From NCBI RefSeq assembly GCF_030005555.1, contig NZ_JASCQG010000002.1, positions 62,001 through 126,000 on the forward strand: a stretch of 64,000 bases of DNA, written 5' to 3'. The position numbers and the translations under genes were made by a program. The notes under the pieces are model-generated. The model did not search any database and was not told the origin of the DNA. It worked only from the letters and a program-made list of their open reading frames with translations. The first letter of the stretch is position 1, and each line of letters starts with the position of its first letter. Below are positions 34,853 through 42,733 of this stretch, one piece after another. Source of the DNA: Empedobacter sedimenti (GTDB taxonomy: Bacteria > Bacteroidota > Bacteroidia > Flavobacteriales > Weeksellaceae).

Positions 34853-36961
34853 ATGTTTAATAAAAAACTTTTTTTCGGAATGATGGTTGGTTCTTCAATA
34901 TTAGCCACATCATGCAGTCAAAAGTCAACAAATAGTATGTGGAACGATAAAAATCCTTTTTTTGAAGTTAGCAAATTGCCTTACCACACTGCTGATTTCT
35001 CAAAAATTAAAAATGAAGATTTCAAACCAGCTTTATTGCAAGGGATGGCTGAGCAATTAGTCGAAATCAATAAAATAGCTAATAATTCTGCTGCGCCAAC
35101 TTTTGAAAATACGTTGGTAGAAATGGAAAAGTCTGGGCAATTATTAACAAGAGTTAATCATGTTTTTGGTTTATTGACTGGTGCAAATACCAACGAAACT
35201 TTACAAGAAGTAGAGGAGGAGATGTCACCTAAATTTGCAGCGCATAGCGATGCAATTTACTTGAATGATAAATTATTTCAGCGTGTAAAAACTTTACATG
35301 ACAATAAAAAATCATTGAATTTAGATAAAGAGTCATCTCGTTTATTAGATGTTTACTATCAACGATTTGAATTAGCTGGAGCTAATTTATCTAAAGAGCA
35401 AAAATCTCAGTTAGAGAAATTGAATGGAGAAATTGCTTCGTTAGAAACAAAATTTTCTAATCAATTACTGAAAGGTACAAAATCTGGAGGTATTACATTT
35501 ACAAAAGCTGAATTAGCTGGATTGAGTGATGCTGATTTAGAAGCTTTCAAGCAAGCAGATGGTACATATTTAATTAGTTTATTGAATACAACGCAACAAC
35601 CTGAATTACAAAATATGACCAATGCAGCTTCTCGTAAAAAATTATTTGATGCTGCTTGGATTAGAACAGAAAAAAATGACGAAAACGATACGCGTGCTAC
35701 GATTTTAGCTTTAGTTAAAAAACGTGCTGAAAAAGCGAAATTGTTAGGTTATAAAAATTATGCAGAATGGAATTTGCAGGATCAAATGGCAAAAACTCCA
35801 ACTGCGGCAAAAGGTATTTTAAATCAAATGATTCCGGCTGCAACAGCAATGGCTCAAAAAGATGCAAAAGAATTTGAAGCTTTAGCGAAGAAAGAGAATC
35901 CGTCAAATACATTAACTGCAGCTGATTGGAATTATTATGCTGAAAAAGTACGCAAAGAAAAATATGATTTGGATGAGAACGAGATGAAACAATATTTTGT
36001 TTTAGACTCAGTTGTAGAGAATGGTATTTTTGATATGGCTACAAAATTGTATGGAATTACGTTCAAAAAACGTACTGATATTCCGACTTGGCACGAAGAT
36101 GTAAAAGTGTATGAATTATTTAATGAAGATGGATCGCAATTGGGATTATTTTACACAGATTACTTCAAAAGAGATTCTAAACAAGGGGGAGCTTGGATGA
36201 GCAATATCGTAGAGCAATCTCATTTATTTGGTACAAAACCTGTTATATATAATGTCGGAAATTATACAAAACCAGCTAACGGACAACCTGCGTTAATTTC
36301 GTATGATGATGTGATTACAACTTTTCACGAGTTTGGTCATGCTTTACATGGTTTCTTTGCAAATCAGAAATATCCTTCACTTTCTGGAACAAGTGTTTCG
36401 AGAGATTTTGTTGAGTTTCCATCTCAGTTTCATGAGCATTTTGCAACAGAGCCTTCTGTGTTAAAAAGTTATGCAAAACACTATAAAACAGGAGAAACAA
36501 TTCCAGATGCTTTAGTAGCTAAAATGAAAAAAGCATCAAATTTTAATAAAGGTTACACTTTAACGGAGTTGTTGTCGGCTGCAAGTTTAGATCTGTCTTG
36601 GCATACAGTTTCTGATGATCAAGCAATTACAGATGTTAATGCATTTGAAAAACAAGCGTTGATTGATAATAAAACAAATCTATCTCAAGTTCCGCCACGT
36701 TATCGTTCTACATATTTTAGCCATATTTTTGGAGGAGGATACGCAGCAGGTTATTTTGCGTATATCTGGGCAGAAATGTTAGATCATGACGCTTATGAAT
36801 GGACTATAGAAAATGGAGGAATGACACGTAAAAATGGTCAGATTTTGAGAGATAAAGTATTTTCTCAAGGAAATTCGGATGATTTGAATGTGATTTACAA
36901 AAATTTTAGAGGTAAAAATCCATCTATTGAACCAATGTTAAAATACCACGGATTGAAATAA
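34853..36961 (+). CDS. dcp: M3-family peptidyl-dipeptidase lipoprotein
   Basis: This 702-residue zinc metallopeptidase belongs to the M3 family (dipeptidyl carboxypeptidase). It has a lipobox LATSC (Cys22), so it is anchored in the periplasm or outer membrane, unlike cytoplasmic E. coli Dcp. The zinc motif HEFGH starts at His492 (TTFHEFGHALHGFF), with the third ligand Glu in DFVEFPSQFHEH. It removes C-terminal dipeptides from peptides. The frame extends to 34802, but ATG 34853 starts the lipoprotein signal MFNKKLFFGMM. It is flanked by its own terminator. Confidence 0.92.
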   Translation: MFNKKLFFGMMVGSSILATSCSQKSTNSMWNDKNPFFEVSKLPYHTADFSKIKNEDFKPALLQGMAEQLVEINKIANNSAAPTFENTLVEMEKSGQLLTRVNHVFGLLTGANTNETLQEVEEEMSPKFAAHSDAIYLNDKLFQRVKTLHDNKKSLNLDKESSRLLDVYYQRFELAGANLSKEQKSQLEKLNGEIASLETKFSNQLLKGTKSGGITFTKAELAGLSDADLEAFKQADGTYLISLLNTTQQPELQNMTNAASRKKLFDAAWIRTEKNDENDTRATILALVKKRAEKAKLLGYKNYAEWNLQDQMAKTPTAAKGILNQMIPAATAMAQKDAKEFEALAKKENPSNTLTAADWNYYAEKVRKEKYDLDENEMKQYFVLDSVVENGIFDMATKLYGITFKKRTDIPTWHEDVKVYELFNEDGSQLGLFYTDYFKRDSKQGGAWMSNIVEQSHLFGTKPVIYNVGNYTKPANGQPALISYDDVITTFHEFGHALHGFFANQKYPSLSGTSVSRDFVEFPSQFHEHFATEPSVLKSYAKHYKTGETIPDALVAKMKKASNFNKGYTLTELLSAASLDLSWHTVSDDQAITDVNAFEKQALIDNKTNLSQVPPRYRSTYFSHIFGGGYAAGYFAYIWAEMLDHDAYEWTIENGGMTRKNGQILRDKVFSQGNSDDLNVIYKNFRGKNPSIEPMLKYHGLK

Positions 36962-36986
36962 TTAATCTAAAATAATAACAACTTAA

Positions 36987-37016
36987 AAATCCAAGACATA
37001 GTTCTTGGATTTTTTT
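36987..37016 (+). terminator. dcp terminator
   Basis: A perfect 10-bp stem, AAATCCAAGA with TCTTGGATTT, is followed by T. Its 3' arm also contains the TTG of the yebC promoter. Confidence 0.9.
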
Positions 37017-37035
37017 CGTTTTATGAATAAATTTG
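37005..37035 (+). promoter_or_regulatory. yebC promoter overlapping the dcp terminator
   Basis: TTG at 37005-37007 inside the terminator stem, a 20-base spacer and TAAATTTG at 37028-37035 precede yebC by 20 bases. Confidence 0.65.
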
Positions 37036-37055
37036 CACCATAAAATTAAGTATCA

Positions 37056-37787
37056 ATGGGAAGAGCTTTTGAATTTAGAAAAGGGCGTAAAATGAAACGT
37101 TGGGCGGCAATGTCTAAAGCGTTTACAAGAATTGGGAAAGATATCGTAATGGCGGTAAAAGCTGGCGGACCAGATCCGCATTCAAATTCTCACCTTCGTG
37201 CTGTAATTCAGAATGCTAAAGCGGTAAATATGCCGAAAGATAACATCGAACGTGCAATCAAAAAGGCATCTGATAAAAATACCGAAAACTATAAAGAAAT
37301 TATTTTCGAAGGTTACGGACCGCACGGAATTGCTGTTTTAGTTGAAACTTCTACAAATAATAATAACAGAACAGTAGCTAATGTACGTTCATATTTCAGT
37401 AAATGTAACGGACAATTAGGTACGCAAGGATCTGTAGAATTTATGTTTGATCATATTTCTAACTTCAAAATTCAGAAACCAGAAGGTGTTGATATGGAAG
37501 AATTAGAATTTGAAATGATTGATTTTGGAGTAGAAGAAATTTTTGAAGACGAAGATGGAATTGTATTAATTGCTCCTTTCGAAAATTATGGAACAATCTA
37601 TAAATCATTAGAAGAAGGTGGTTATGAGATTATTTCTTCTGAGTTTGAAAGAATTCCACAAACTACAAAAGAATTAACAGAAGAACAAAAAGCCGACATC
37701 GAGAAATTGTTAGAGAAATTTGATGAAGATGAAGACGTAAACAACGTTTATCATACAATGAAAGAAGACGAAGAAGAGGAAGCATAA
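37056..37787 (+). CDS. yebC: YebC/PmpR-family DNA-binding/translation factor
   Basis: The 243-residue protein has the family N-terminus GRAFEFRKGRKMKRWAAMSK, then GPDPHSNSHLRAVIQNAK and MPKDNIERAIKKAS, and later FEGYGPHGIAVLVETSTNN. YebC proteins were described as transcription regulators and more recently linked to relief of ribosome stalling at proline-rich stretches. The C-terminus is strongly acidic (EDEEEEA). It is monocistronic, between a promoter and a terminator. Confidence 0.96.
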   Translation: MGRAFEFRKGRKMKRWAAMSKAFTRIGKDIVMAVKAGGPDPHSNSHLRAVIQNAKAVNMPKDNIERAIKKASDKNTENYKEIIFEGYGPHGIAVLVETSTNNNNRTVANVRSYFSKCNGQLGTQGSVEFMFDHISNFKIQKPEGVDMEELEFEMIDFGVEEIFEDEDGIVLIAPFENYGTIYKSLEEGGYEIISSEFERIPQTTKELTEEQKADIEKLLEKFDEDEDVNNVYHTMKEDEEEEA

Positions 37788-37810
37788 TCTTTTTAGAAAG
37801 AATAATATGA

Positions 37811-37843
37811 AAGCCGTTTAATTTATTTTAAACGGTTTTTTTT
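37811..37843 (+). terminator. yebC terminator
   Basis: CCGTTTAA pairs with TTAAACGG, loop of 6, followed by a T run. Confidence 0.85.
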
Positions 37844-37873
37844 ATCTTTAACCATAATTGATTATTTTGCTGA

Positions 37874-38281
37874 ATGATAAAGATATTTACAATAATAGGG
37901 TTAGTTCTACAGTTTTTAGCATTTTGGATGGCTGCTCCAGAGATTTTAGGCGTTGATTGGCTTAAGCGTACTGAAACTATGATACGATTAGCGATAGCTA
38001 AAATTCCTCAACTTATTTTAGGTATAATTGGGATTGTTTCAGGAATGATGTTTTATCATTCGATGAGCTCTACTTTAATTTTTGCAACTGTAGTAATGCT
38101 TGTCGCTATAATGTTGATTTTCTATAAAAAAATGGAAAAGAGTTTAGACGAAAAAATATCAAAACCATTGATTGATAAGCTAATTTTAAATAATACGTTT
38201 CGCTTTACTTTGCTAAAATATGCAGCTTTATTTTTTACAATAGGTTTTGTAATTCAGATTTTGTTAGTGATTGTTTCTTGA
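37874..38281 (+). CDS. Small four-helix membrane protein of unknown function
   Basis: The 135-residue protein has four hydrophobic segments at about 5-25, 45-62, 66-84 and 112-133, with a charged stretch (YKKMEKSLDEKISKPLIDKL) between helices three and four. I do not recognise a family. It is translated from ATG 37874, 30 bases after the yebC terminator, and is followed by the tRNA-Ser(TGA) promoter. Its hydrophobic pattern and good coding composition make it a believable gene. Confidence 0.6.
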   Translation: MIKIFTIIGLVLQFLAFWMAAPEILGVDWLKRTETMIRLAIAKIPQLILGIIGIVSGMMFYHSMSSTLIFATVVMLVAIMLIFYKKMEKSLDEKISKPLIDKLILNNTFRFTLLKYAALFFTIGFVIQILLVIVS

Positions 38282-38349
38282 AATTTATAAAATATTTATT
38301 TGATACTGAATAAACTAACTTTTAAGTTTAAAAAAACTTTAAATCAGTG

Positions 38350-38380
38350 TTTGGTAATTCAAATTATCGTTCTATATTTG
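38350..38380 (+). promoter_or_regulatory. Promoter of tRNA-Ser copy 1
   Basis: TTTG at 38350-38353, a 19-base spacer and TATATTTG at 38373-38380 match the Bacteroidota consensus fully. Confidence 0.85.
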
Positions 38381-38386
38381 CACTCG

Positions 38387-38411
38387 CAATAACGCATTAG
38401 ATGTTGTTATT
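38387..38411 (+). promoter_or_regulatory. Hairpin leader of tRNA-Ser copy 1
   Basis: The segment between promoter and tRNA folds as CAATAACGCA with TGTTGTTATT (bulged T, loop TTAGA), ending at the tRNA's first base. It is nearly identical to the leader of copy 2. Confidence 0.6.
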
Positions 38412-38496
38412 GGAGAGTTGGCAGAGTGGTCGAATGCGGCAGTCTTGAAAACTGTTGAGGGTCACACCTCCGGGGGTTCGAATCCCTCACTCTCCG
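38412..38496 (+). tRNA. tRNA-Ser (TGA), copy 1
   Basis: The 85-base class II tRNA has acceptor stem GGAGAGT/ACTCTCC, anticodon TGA in loop CTTGAAA, a long variable arm and discriminator G. It is identical in sequence to the copy at 44731. Confidence 0.97.
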
Positions 38497-38500
38497 CTTC

Positions 38501-38537
38501 AAAATCCTTTATCATTAGATGAAGGATTTTTTTTATT
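38501..38537 (+). terminator. Terminator of tRNA-Ser copy 1
   Basis: AAAATCCTT pairs with AAGGATTTT, followed by T; it lies 4 bases after the tRNA and overlaps the first ATG of the next frame, supporting a later start there. Confidence 0.9.
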
Positions 38538-38557
38538 TTTACTACTCAAAATTCTTC

Positions 38558-39844
38558 ATGAAAAATCTGTTTAATATACCAACTCAACTAACTTTTAAAG
38601 ATCACGGTCATACATTGCATCATGATCAGATTGAATCATTTGACGAGAATTTATTAGTTTTTGACACGAGAAATGATGATACTAAAATTGGAGAAACTCA
38701 ATTTATAAAAATCATTGATTTAAATACATTAGAGATTTTTACATTGTACTCAACTGACAATCAATCTAAATTTGGTCCTGGAGTTGGTGCAGCAACCTTT
38801 TCTCCGAAAGAAAATAATGTAATTTTCATACATGGAATCAGAAATTCTGACGAAAACAAACCATATTCAGCAACAAGAAGAACTGGTGTTTCGGTTAAAC
38901 TTGATTATCCTAATCAAGCCGTTTTTATGGATGCACGAAACATTTACTCGCCATTTACTGCAGGTGCGCTTCGTGGTGGTACACATTCTCATTCATGGCA
39001 CGAGAACGGAAAGTGGATTAGTTTTACCTACAATGATTATATTTTAGAAGAGGAATCTAAAAAAAATCCTCTTATTAAAGATCAGCGAGTTGTTGGAATG
39101 ATGTTTCCTAAAGATGTAGAAGTTCCTTTGGATAATGATTTTGAAAATAATAATGGAAAAATGTTTTCTATTATCGTATCTAAAGTAGTAAACCATGCTA
39201 AAAATGGAAGTGATGAAATCGAAAAAGCTTTTGATGAATGTTGGATAAACGGAACAAATAACATTGCTTTTCAAGGACATGTTCGTGATGAAAACGGAAA
39301 ATTACAAACAGATATTTTCGTGGTTTCAATACCTGTTCAGATTAATTTTGATAAGAATGATAATTTAAAAGGAACAAATACAACTTTACCAGAAGTTCCG
39401 CAATGTATTTCTCAGAAGCGAATCACTTTTACAGAGAATGGGATTAGCAACCTTAGGCATTGGCTGCGATCTTCTCCTTGCGGAAATATTATTTATTTTT
39501 TAATGGAAGATCTGAATAAAGTAACTCAAATTTTTGGAGTAGAAATAAATTCGACCAATATTACGCAATATACTTTTTTAGAAAATAATATTAATTCTCC
39601 ATTCAATATTTCGAAAGATGGAAAGTACGCTGTATTCTTTTCCGATGATAAAATTTTTGTTTCTGATTTATCTAATAAAATTTCAAAAATAATCTATGAT
39701 TCATTAAATAACAATAATAAGTTAACAGGAATACCTCATTTTTCTTTAAACGGAAAAAAAATCTATTTTAATCAATTTGTTCAACATCAAAACAACGAAT
39801 TTTACATTCAAATCTTCTTTTTAGAAAATACTATTCGTAATTAG
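38558..39844 (+). CDS. DUF3748 (YidR-like) beta-propeller protein
   Basis: The 428-residue protein has repeated strand patterns typical of a TolB-like or WD-type beta-propeller, resembling the DUF3748/YidR family. Visible blocks are RTGVSVKLDYPNQAVFMDAR, GALRGGTHSHSWHENGKWIS and FNISKDGKYAVFFSDDKIFV. It has no signal peptide. An upstream ATG at 38519 lies inside the tRNA terminator, so I start at 38558 (MKNLFNIPTQLTFKDHGH). The function is unknown. Confidence 0.8.
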   Translation: MKNLFNIPTQLTFKDHGHTLHHDQIESFDENLLVFDTRNDDTKIGETQFIKIIDLNTLEIFTLYSTDNQSKFGPGVGAATFSPKENNVIFIHGIRNSDENKPYSATRRTGVSVKLDYPNQAVFMDARNIYSPFTAGALRGGTHSHSWHENGKWISFTYNDYILEEESKKNPLIKDQRVVGMMFPKDVEVPLDNDFENNNGKMFSIIVSKVVNHAKNGSDEIEKAFDECWINGTNNIAFQGHVRDENGKLQTDIFVVSIPVQINFDKNDNLKGTNTTLPEVPQCISQKRITFTENGISNLRHWLRSSPCGNIIYFLMEDLNKVTQIFGVEINSTNITQYTFLENNINSPFNISKDGKYAVFFSDDKIFVSDLSNKISKIIYDSLNNNNKLTGIPHFSLNGKKIYFNQFVQHQNNEFYIQIFFLENTIRN

Positions 39845-39919
39845 TTAATGTTAAAATTTAAAGAAATTTAAAATTATTGTTTGAAATTTAAATTTTAAGA
39901 TATATACTTAACCGAACCT

Positions 39920-39986
39920 AAAATCTATACTTAAAAAGAGGTTAGATTTTCCAGTTCTTATTTTACCAACCAATAGGATAAGAACT
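39920..39986. other. Two consecutive hairpins ahead of a terminator
   Basis: AAAATCTA (39920-39927) pairs with TAGATTTT (39943-39950), and AGTTCTTAT (39953-39961) pairs with ATAAGAACT (39978-39986). Both perfect stems sit directly before the terminator, giving three hairpins in 100 bases between convergent genes. It may be a small RNA or a structured 3' end. Confidence 0.4.
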
Positions 39987-39992
39987 AAAACA

Positions 39993-40020
39993 AAACCTCC
40001 CTAAAAAAGGAGGTTTTTTT
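39993..40020. terminator. Bidirectional terminator, DUF3748 / GNAT-nitrilase
   Basis: AAACCTCC pairs with GGAGGTTT, flanked by A and T runs, between convergent genes. Confidence 0.88.
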
Positions 40021-41528
40021 TATTTTATCATTTTTACTTGATACAAATCATGACGTCTGTCTTTCATGGTTTTTACTGTTCCATATTCATGTAATTCTTT
40101 CAATAAGTACAAATCAACATCAGCAATTAATACCATTTCAGCATTTGGTGTAGCTTCTGCTTTTACGCCATTATTAGGAAACGAAAAATCTGACGGTGTA
40201 AAAACAGCAGATTGCGAATACTGAATATCCATGTTGTTTACGCGAGGTAAATTACCAACAGATCCTGCAATAGCAACATAACACTCATTTTCTATCGCTC
40301 TGGCTTGTGCACAACTACGTACACGTGTATAACCATTTTGCGTATCAGTCATAAATGGAACAAAGAGAATTTCCATGCCTTGGTCTGCAAGAATTCTACT
40401 TAACTCAGGGAATTCTACATCATAACAAATCAGAAGTCCAACTTTTCCACAATCAGTGTCAAATACTTTTATTTCATCACCACCATTCAATGCGTAGTAT
40501 TTAAACTCGTTTGGTGTGATATGAATTTTACTATACGAATCTAATTTACCCGAACGATGACACAAAAAAGACGTATTATACAATTTACCGTCTTTTAAAT
40601 GAGGCATAGAACCACTAATTATATTGACGTTGTAAGTGATGGCAAGCTCTTGAATTTTCTTAACAATATCATCAGTCATTGTTGCTAATTGATGCATGGC
40701 TTCAATTTCTTTCAAGTGATTGTACGGACTCATTAATGGCGAATTGAAAAACTCTGGAAACATGATAAAATCTGATCCATAATCACTTACCGTGTTTACA
40801 AAAAACTCAATTTGATCATAAAAATCTTGCAAACCATTAAACAAACGCATTTGCCATTGTACCAAACCTAATCGGATTGTTCTTTTTGTTGGCGAATTTG
40901 ACTTTAATTCAGATTCATAATAGATATTATTCCATTGTAGCAAGGTTGCATACTCTAAAGACTCTTTATCATCTTTCAAATAATTTTTCAAGATCTTTTT
41001 TACATTAAAATCATTCGAAATCTGAAAAGCCAAAGTCGGATCGTAAATTTCTTTACTTTTTACCTTTTCTATATATTGTCTTGGAGATAGTTCTTGAGAA
41101 TATTTATGATATTGAGGAATTCTACCGCCCGCAACAATCGATTTAAGATTCATTTCTTCACACAATTCTTTTCGTACATCATACAACCTTCTTCCTAAAC
41201 GAAGTTGACGGTAATTAGGGTGAACAAAAACTTCAATACCATACATTACATCACCCTCTGGATCATGTTTTAAGAATTTTCCATTCGATGTAATTGTATC
41301 ATAGTCAGATTCAAGATTGGTTTTCTTAGAATTTACAATAATACTTAATGCAGAAGCTACAACTTTTCCATCAACCTCAATACAAAGCTGTCCTTGAGGA
41401 AAAAGAGCTAACAATTCTTTTATTTCGTCAACTGTCCAAGTACCTAGTTGATTATGATATGCCTCTTTTGTCGATTCAGTTAAATCACTATAATCTTCAA
41501 GCGTCAAATTTCTGACCTGAATATTCAT
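40020..41528 (-). CDS. GNAT acetyltransferase fused to carbon-nitrogen hydrolase
   Basis: The 502-residue protein joins an N-terminal GNAT domain (about 1-165, acetyl-CoA loop VHPNYRQLRLGRRLYD) to a nitrilase-superfamily amidohydrolase domain (about 215-500). The nitrilase triad can be placed at Glu in MFPEFFNSPL, Lys in YSKIHITP and Cys in GLLICYDVEFPEL. The fusion is frequent in Bacteroidota and is annotated as a bifunctional enzyme; the substrate is unknown. It may couple acetylation and deamidation of a small metabolite. It is transcribed alone and ends in a terminator shared with the DUF3748 gene. Confidence 0.93.
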   Translation of the reverse strand: MNIQVRNLTLEDYSDLTESTKEAYHNQLGTWTVDEIKELLALFPQGQLCIEVDGKVVASALSIIVNSKKTNLESDYDTITSNGKFLKHDPEGDVMYGIEVFVHPNYRQLRLGRRLYDVRKELCEEMNLKSIVAGGRIPQYHKYSQELSPRQYIEKVKSKEIYDPTLAFQISNDFNVKKILKNYLKDDKESLEYATLLQWNNIYYESELKSNSPTKRTIRLGLVQWQMRLFNGLQDFYDQIEFFVNTVSDYGSDFIMFPEFFNSPLMSPYNHLKEIEAMHQLATMTDDIVKKIQELAITYNVNIISGSMPHLKDGKLYNTSFLCHRSGKLDSYSKIHITPNEFKYYALNGGDEIKVFDTDCGKVGLLICYDVEFPELSRILADQGMEILFVPFMTDTQNGYTRVRSCAQARAIENECYVAIAGSVGNLPRVNNMDIQYSQSAVFTPSDFSFPNNGVKAEATPNAEMVLIADVDLYLLKELHEYGTVKTMKDRRHDLYQVKMIK

Positions 41529-41636
41529 TTTTAAAAGTTTTAGTTGTCTAAATTTAGTAGCAAATATTAATCCAAGAAAGATTATTTAGCCTAATTTAGA
41601 GGTATATTCGTAAAATGATTTATTAATTTCCGTCAA

Positions 41637-42674
41637 ATGAAAGATGTCAAAATAGAATTCAAAAAACCGATTTATCCAATTAATGAGGAATTGCATCATT
41701 ATCTAGAAAAATATCATCGTACAACAAAGGCGAATTTGGAATACGAAGATTTGATGCGTTTTTCTGGCTGTGTAACGCTCGAAGACAAAGAAGGAAATGA
41801 TACACATTGGTTAGGTGTTTATTATTCGGATTCGGAACATCAGGAAATTCAGGATAGTTTGAACAGGATTTACACCTATTTACATTCGGACGGAGATGAA
41901 GACTCGCTTCCTTACTTGGTTGTGGACTCTATTGATTATTGCACGTTTGGTAATTCGAAGCCATTTAGAATACGGGTTAGAAATATTTTGAACGATAATT
42001 ACACCAATTTTTACATTAAAAAAGCAGATGCTTCACGTATTTATGGGTTAGAATTAGAAGATATTTTATCTCCACATCGTGTCAATTTTTTGGTTTATAA
42101 AAACACTTTAATCGAAGAACATATTTTAGGAATTCCGGGCGATGTTTTTATTAAAAAATACTTGGATAAATGCAATGAATTAGAGAAAAATCAAATTGCA
42201 AAAGAGTTTGTAAAATTTAATGAAAGATGTTTTATTGGGCTTTTGGGGGATATGCGTTCATATAATTATGTGGTGATTCCAATTCACGATTTTGATCAAG
42301 TTATTTATCGAATAAGAGCAATTGATTTTGATCAACAATGTTATGAAGGAAATTTAAAAATATATCGTCCACAATATTTTAAAGAAAACAAAGTAATGGT
42401 TGAGATGGTAAACAATCGTTTACGACCAAACTCGGTTGATCAATATCGTAAAGAAGTTAAATCATTAATTTCGAAACGTATTTCGAATAGTTACAAACGT
42501 TTTCGAGATTTGATGAAGATCATGAAAAATGATACTATATCTAAAACTGAAAATGTAGAACAACTAAGAACTGGTTTTGCAAAGTTTTATAAAAACGATT
42601 CGTACAAAGAATGTGGTAAAATGGGAGAAATACTGCAAAAAGCAATTACAGAAAGTCTAGAACAAATCAAATAA
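41637..42674 (+). CDS. Conserved protein of unknown function, 345 residues
   Basis: I do not recognise this cytoplasmic protein by family. It has no signal or membrane helix. A central region reads RCFIGLLGDMRSYNYVVIPI followed by VIYRIRAIDFDQQCYEG (about residues 195-240), a D...N...DFD spacing reminiscent of protein-kinase-like catalytic loops, while the C-terminal part (265-345) is helical and basic. It is monocistronic between the divergent GNAT-nitrilase gene and the convergent gap gene. The kinase-like reading is only a hint. Confidence 0.6.
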   Translation: MKDVKIEFKKPIYPINEELHHYLEKYHRTTKANLEYEDLMRFSGCVTLEDKEGNDTHWLGVYYSDSEHQEIQDSLNRIYTYLHSDGDEDSLPYLVVDSIDYCTFGNSKPFRIRVRNILNDNYTNFYIKKADASRIYGLELEDILSPHRVNFLVYKNTLIEEHILGIPGDVFIKKYLDKCNELEKNQIAKEFVKFNERCFIGLLGDMRSYNYVVIPIHDFDQVIYRIRAIDFDQQCYEGNLKIYRPQYFKENKVMVEMVNNRLRPNSVDQYRKEVKSLISKRISNSYKRFRDLMKIMKNDTISKTENVEQLRTGFAKFYKNDSYKECGKMGEILQKAITESLEQIK

Positions 42675-42675
42675 A

Positions 42676-42707
42676 AAAATCCTCCAACCAATAAAGGTTG
42701 AAGGATT
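42676..42707 (-). terminator. gap terminator
   Basis: AATCCTCCAACC pairs with GGTTGAAGGATT (one mismatch). On the minus strand it is followed by seven T, so it serves gap and may also stop the opposing gene. Confidence 0.85.
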
Positions 42708-42733
42708 GTTTTAAATAAAGGGAAAAAATACTA

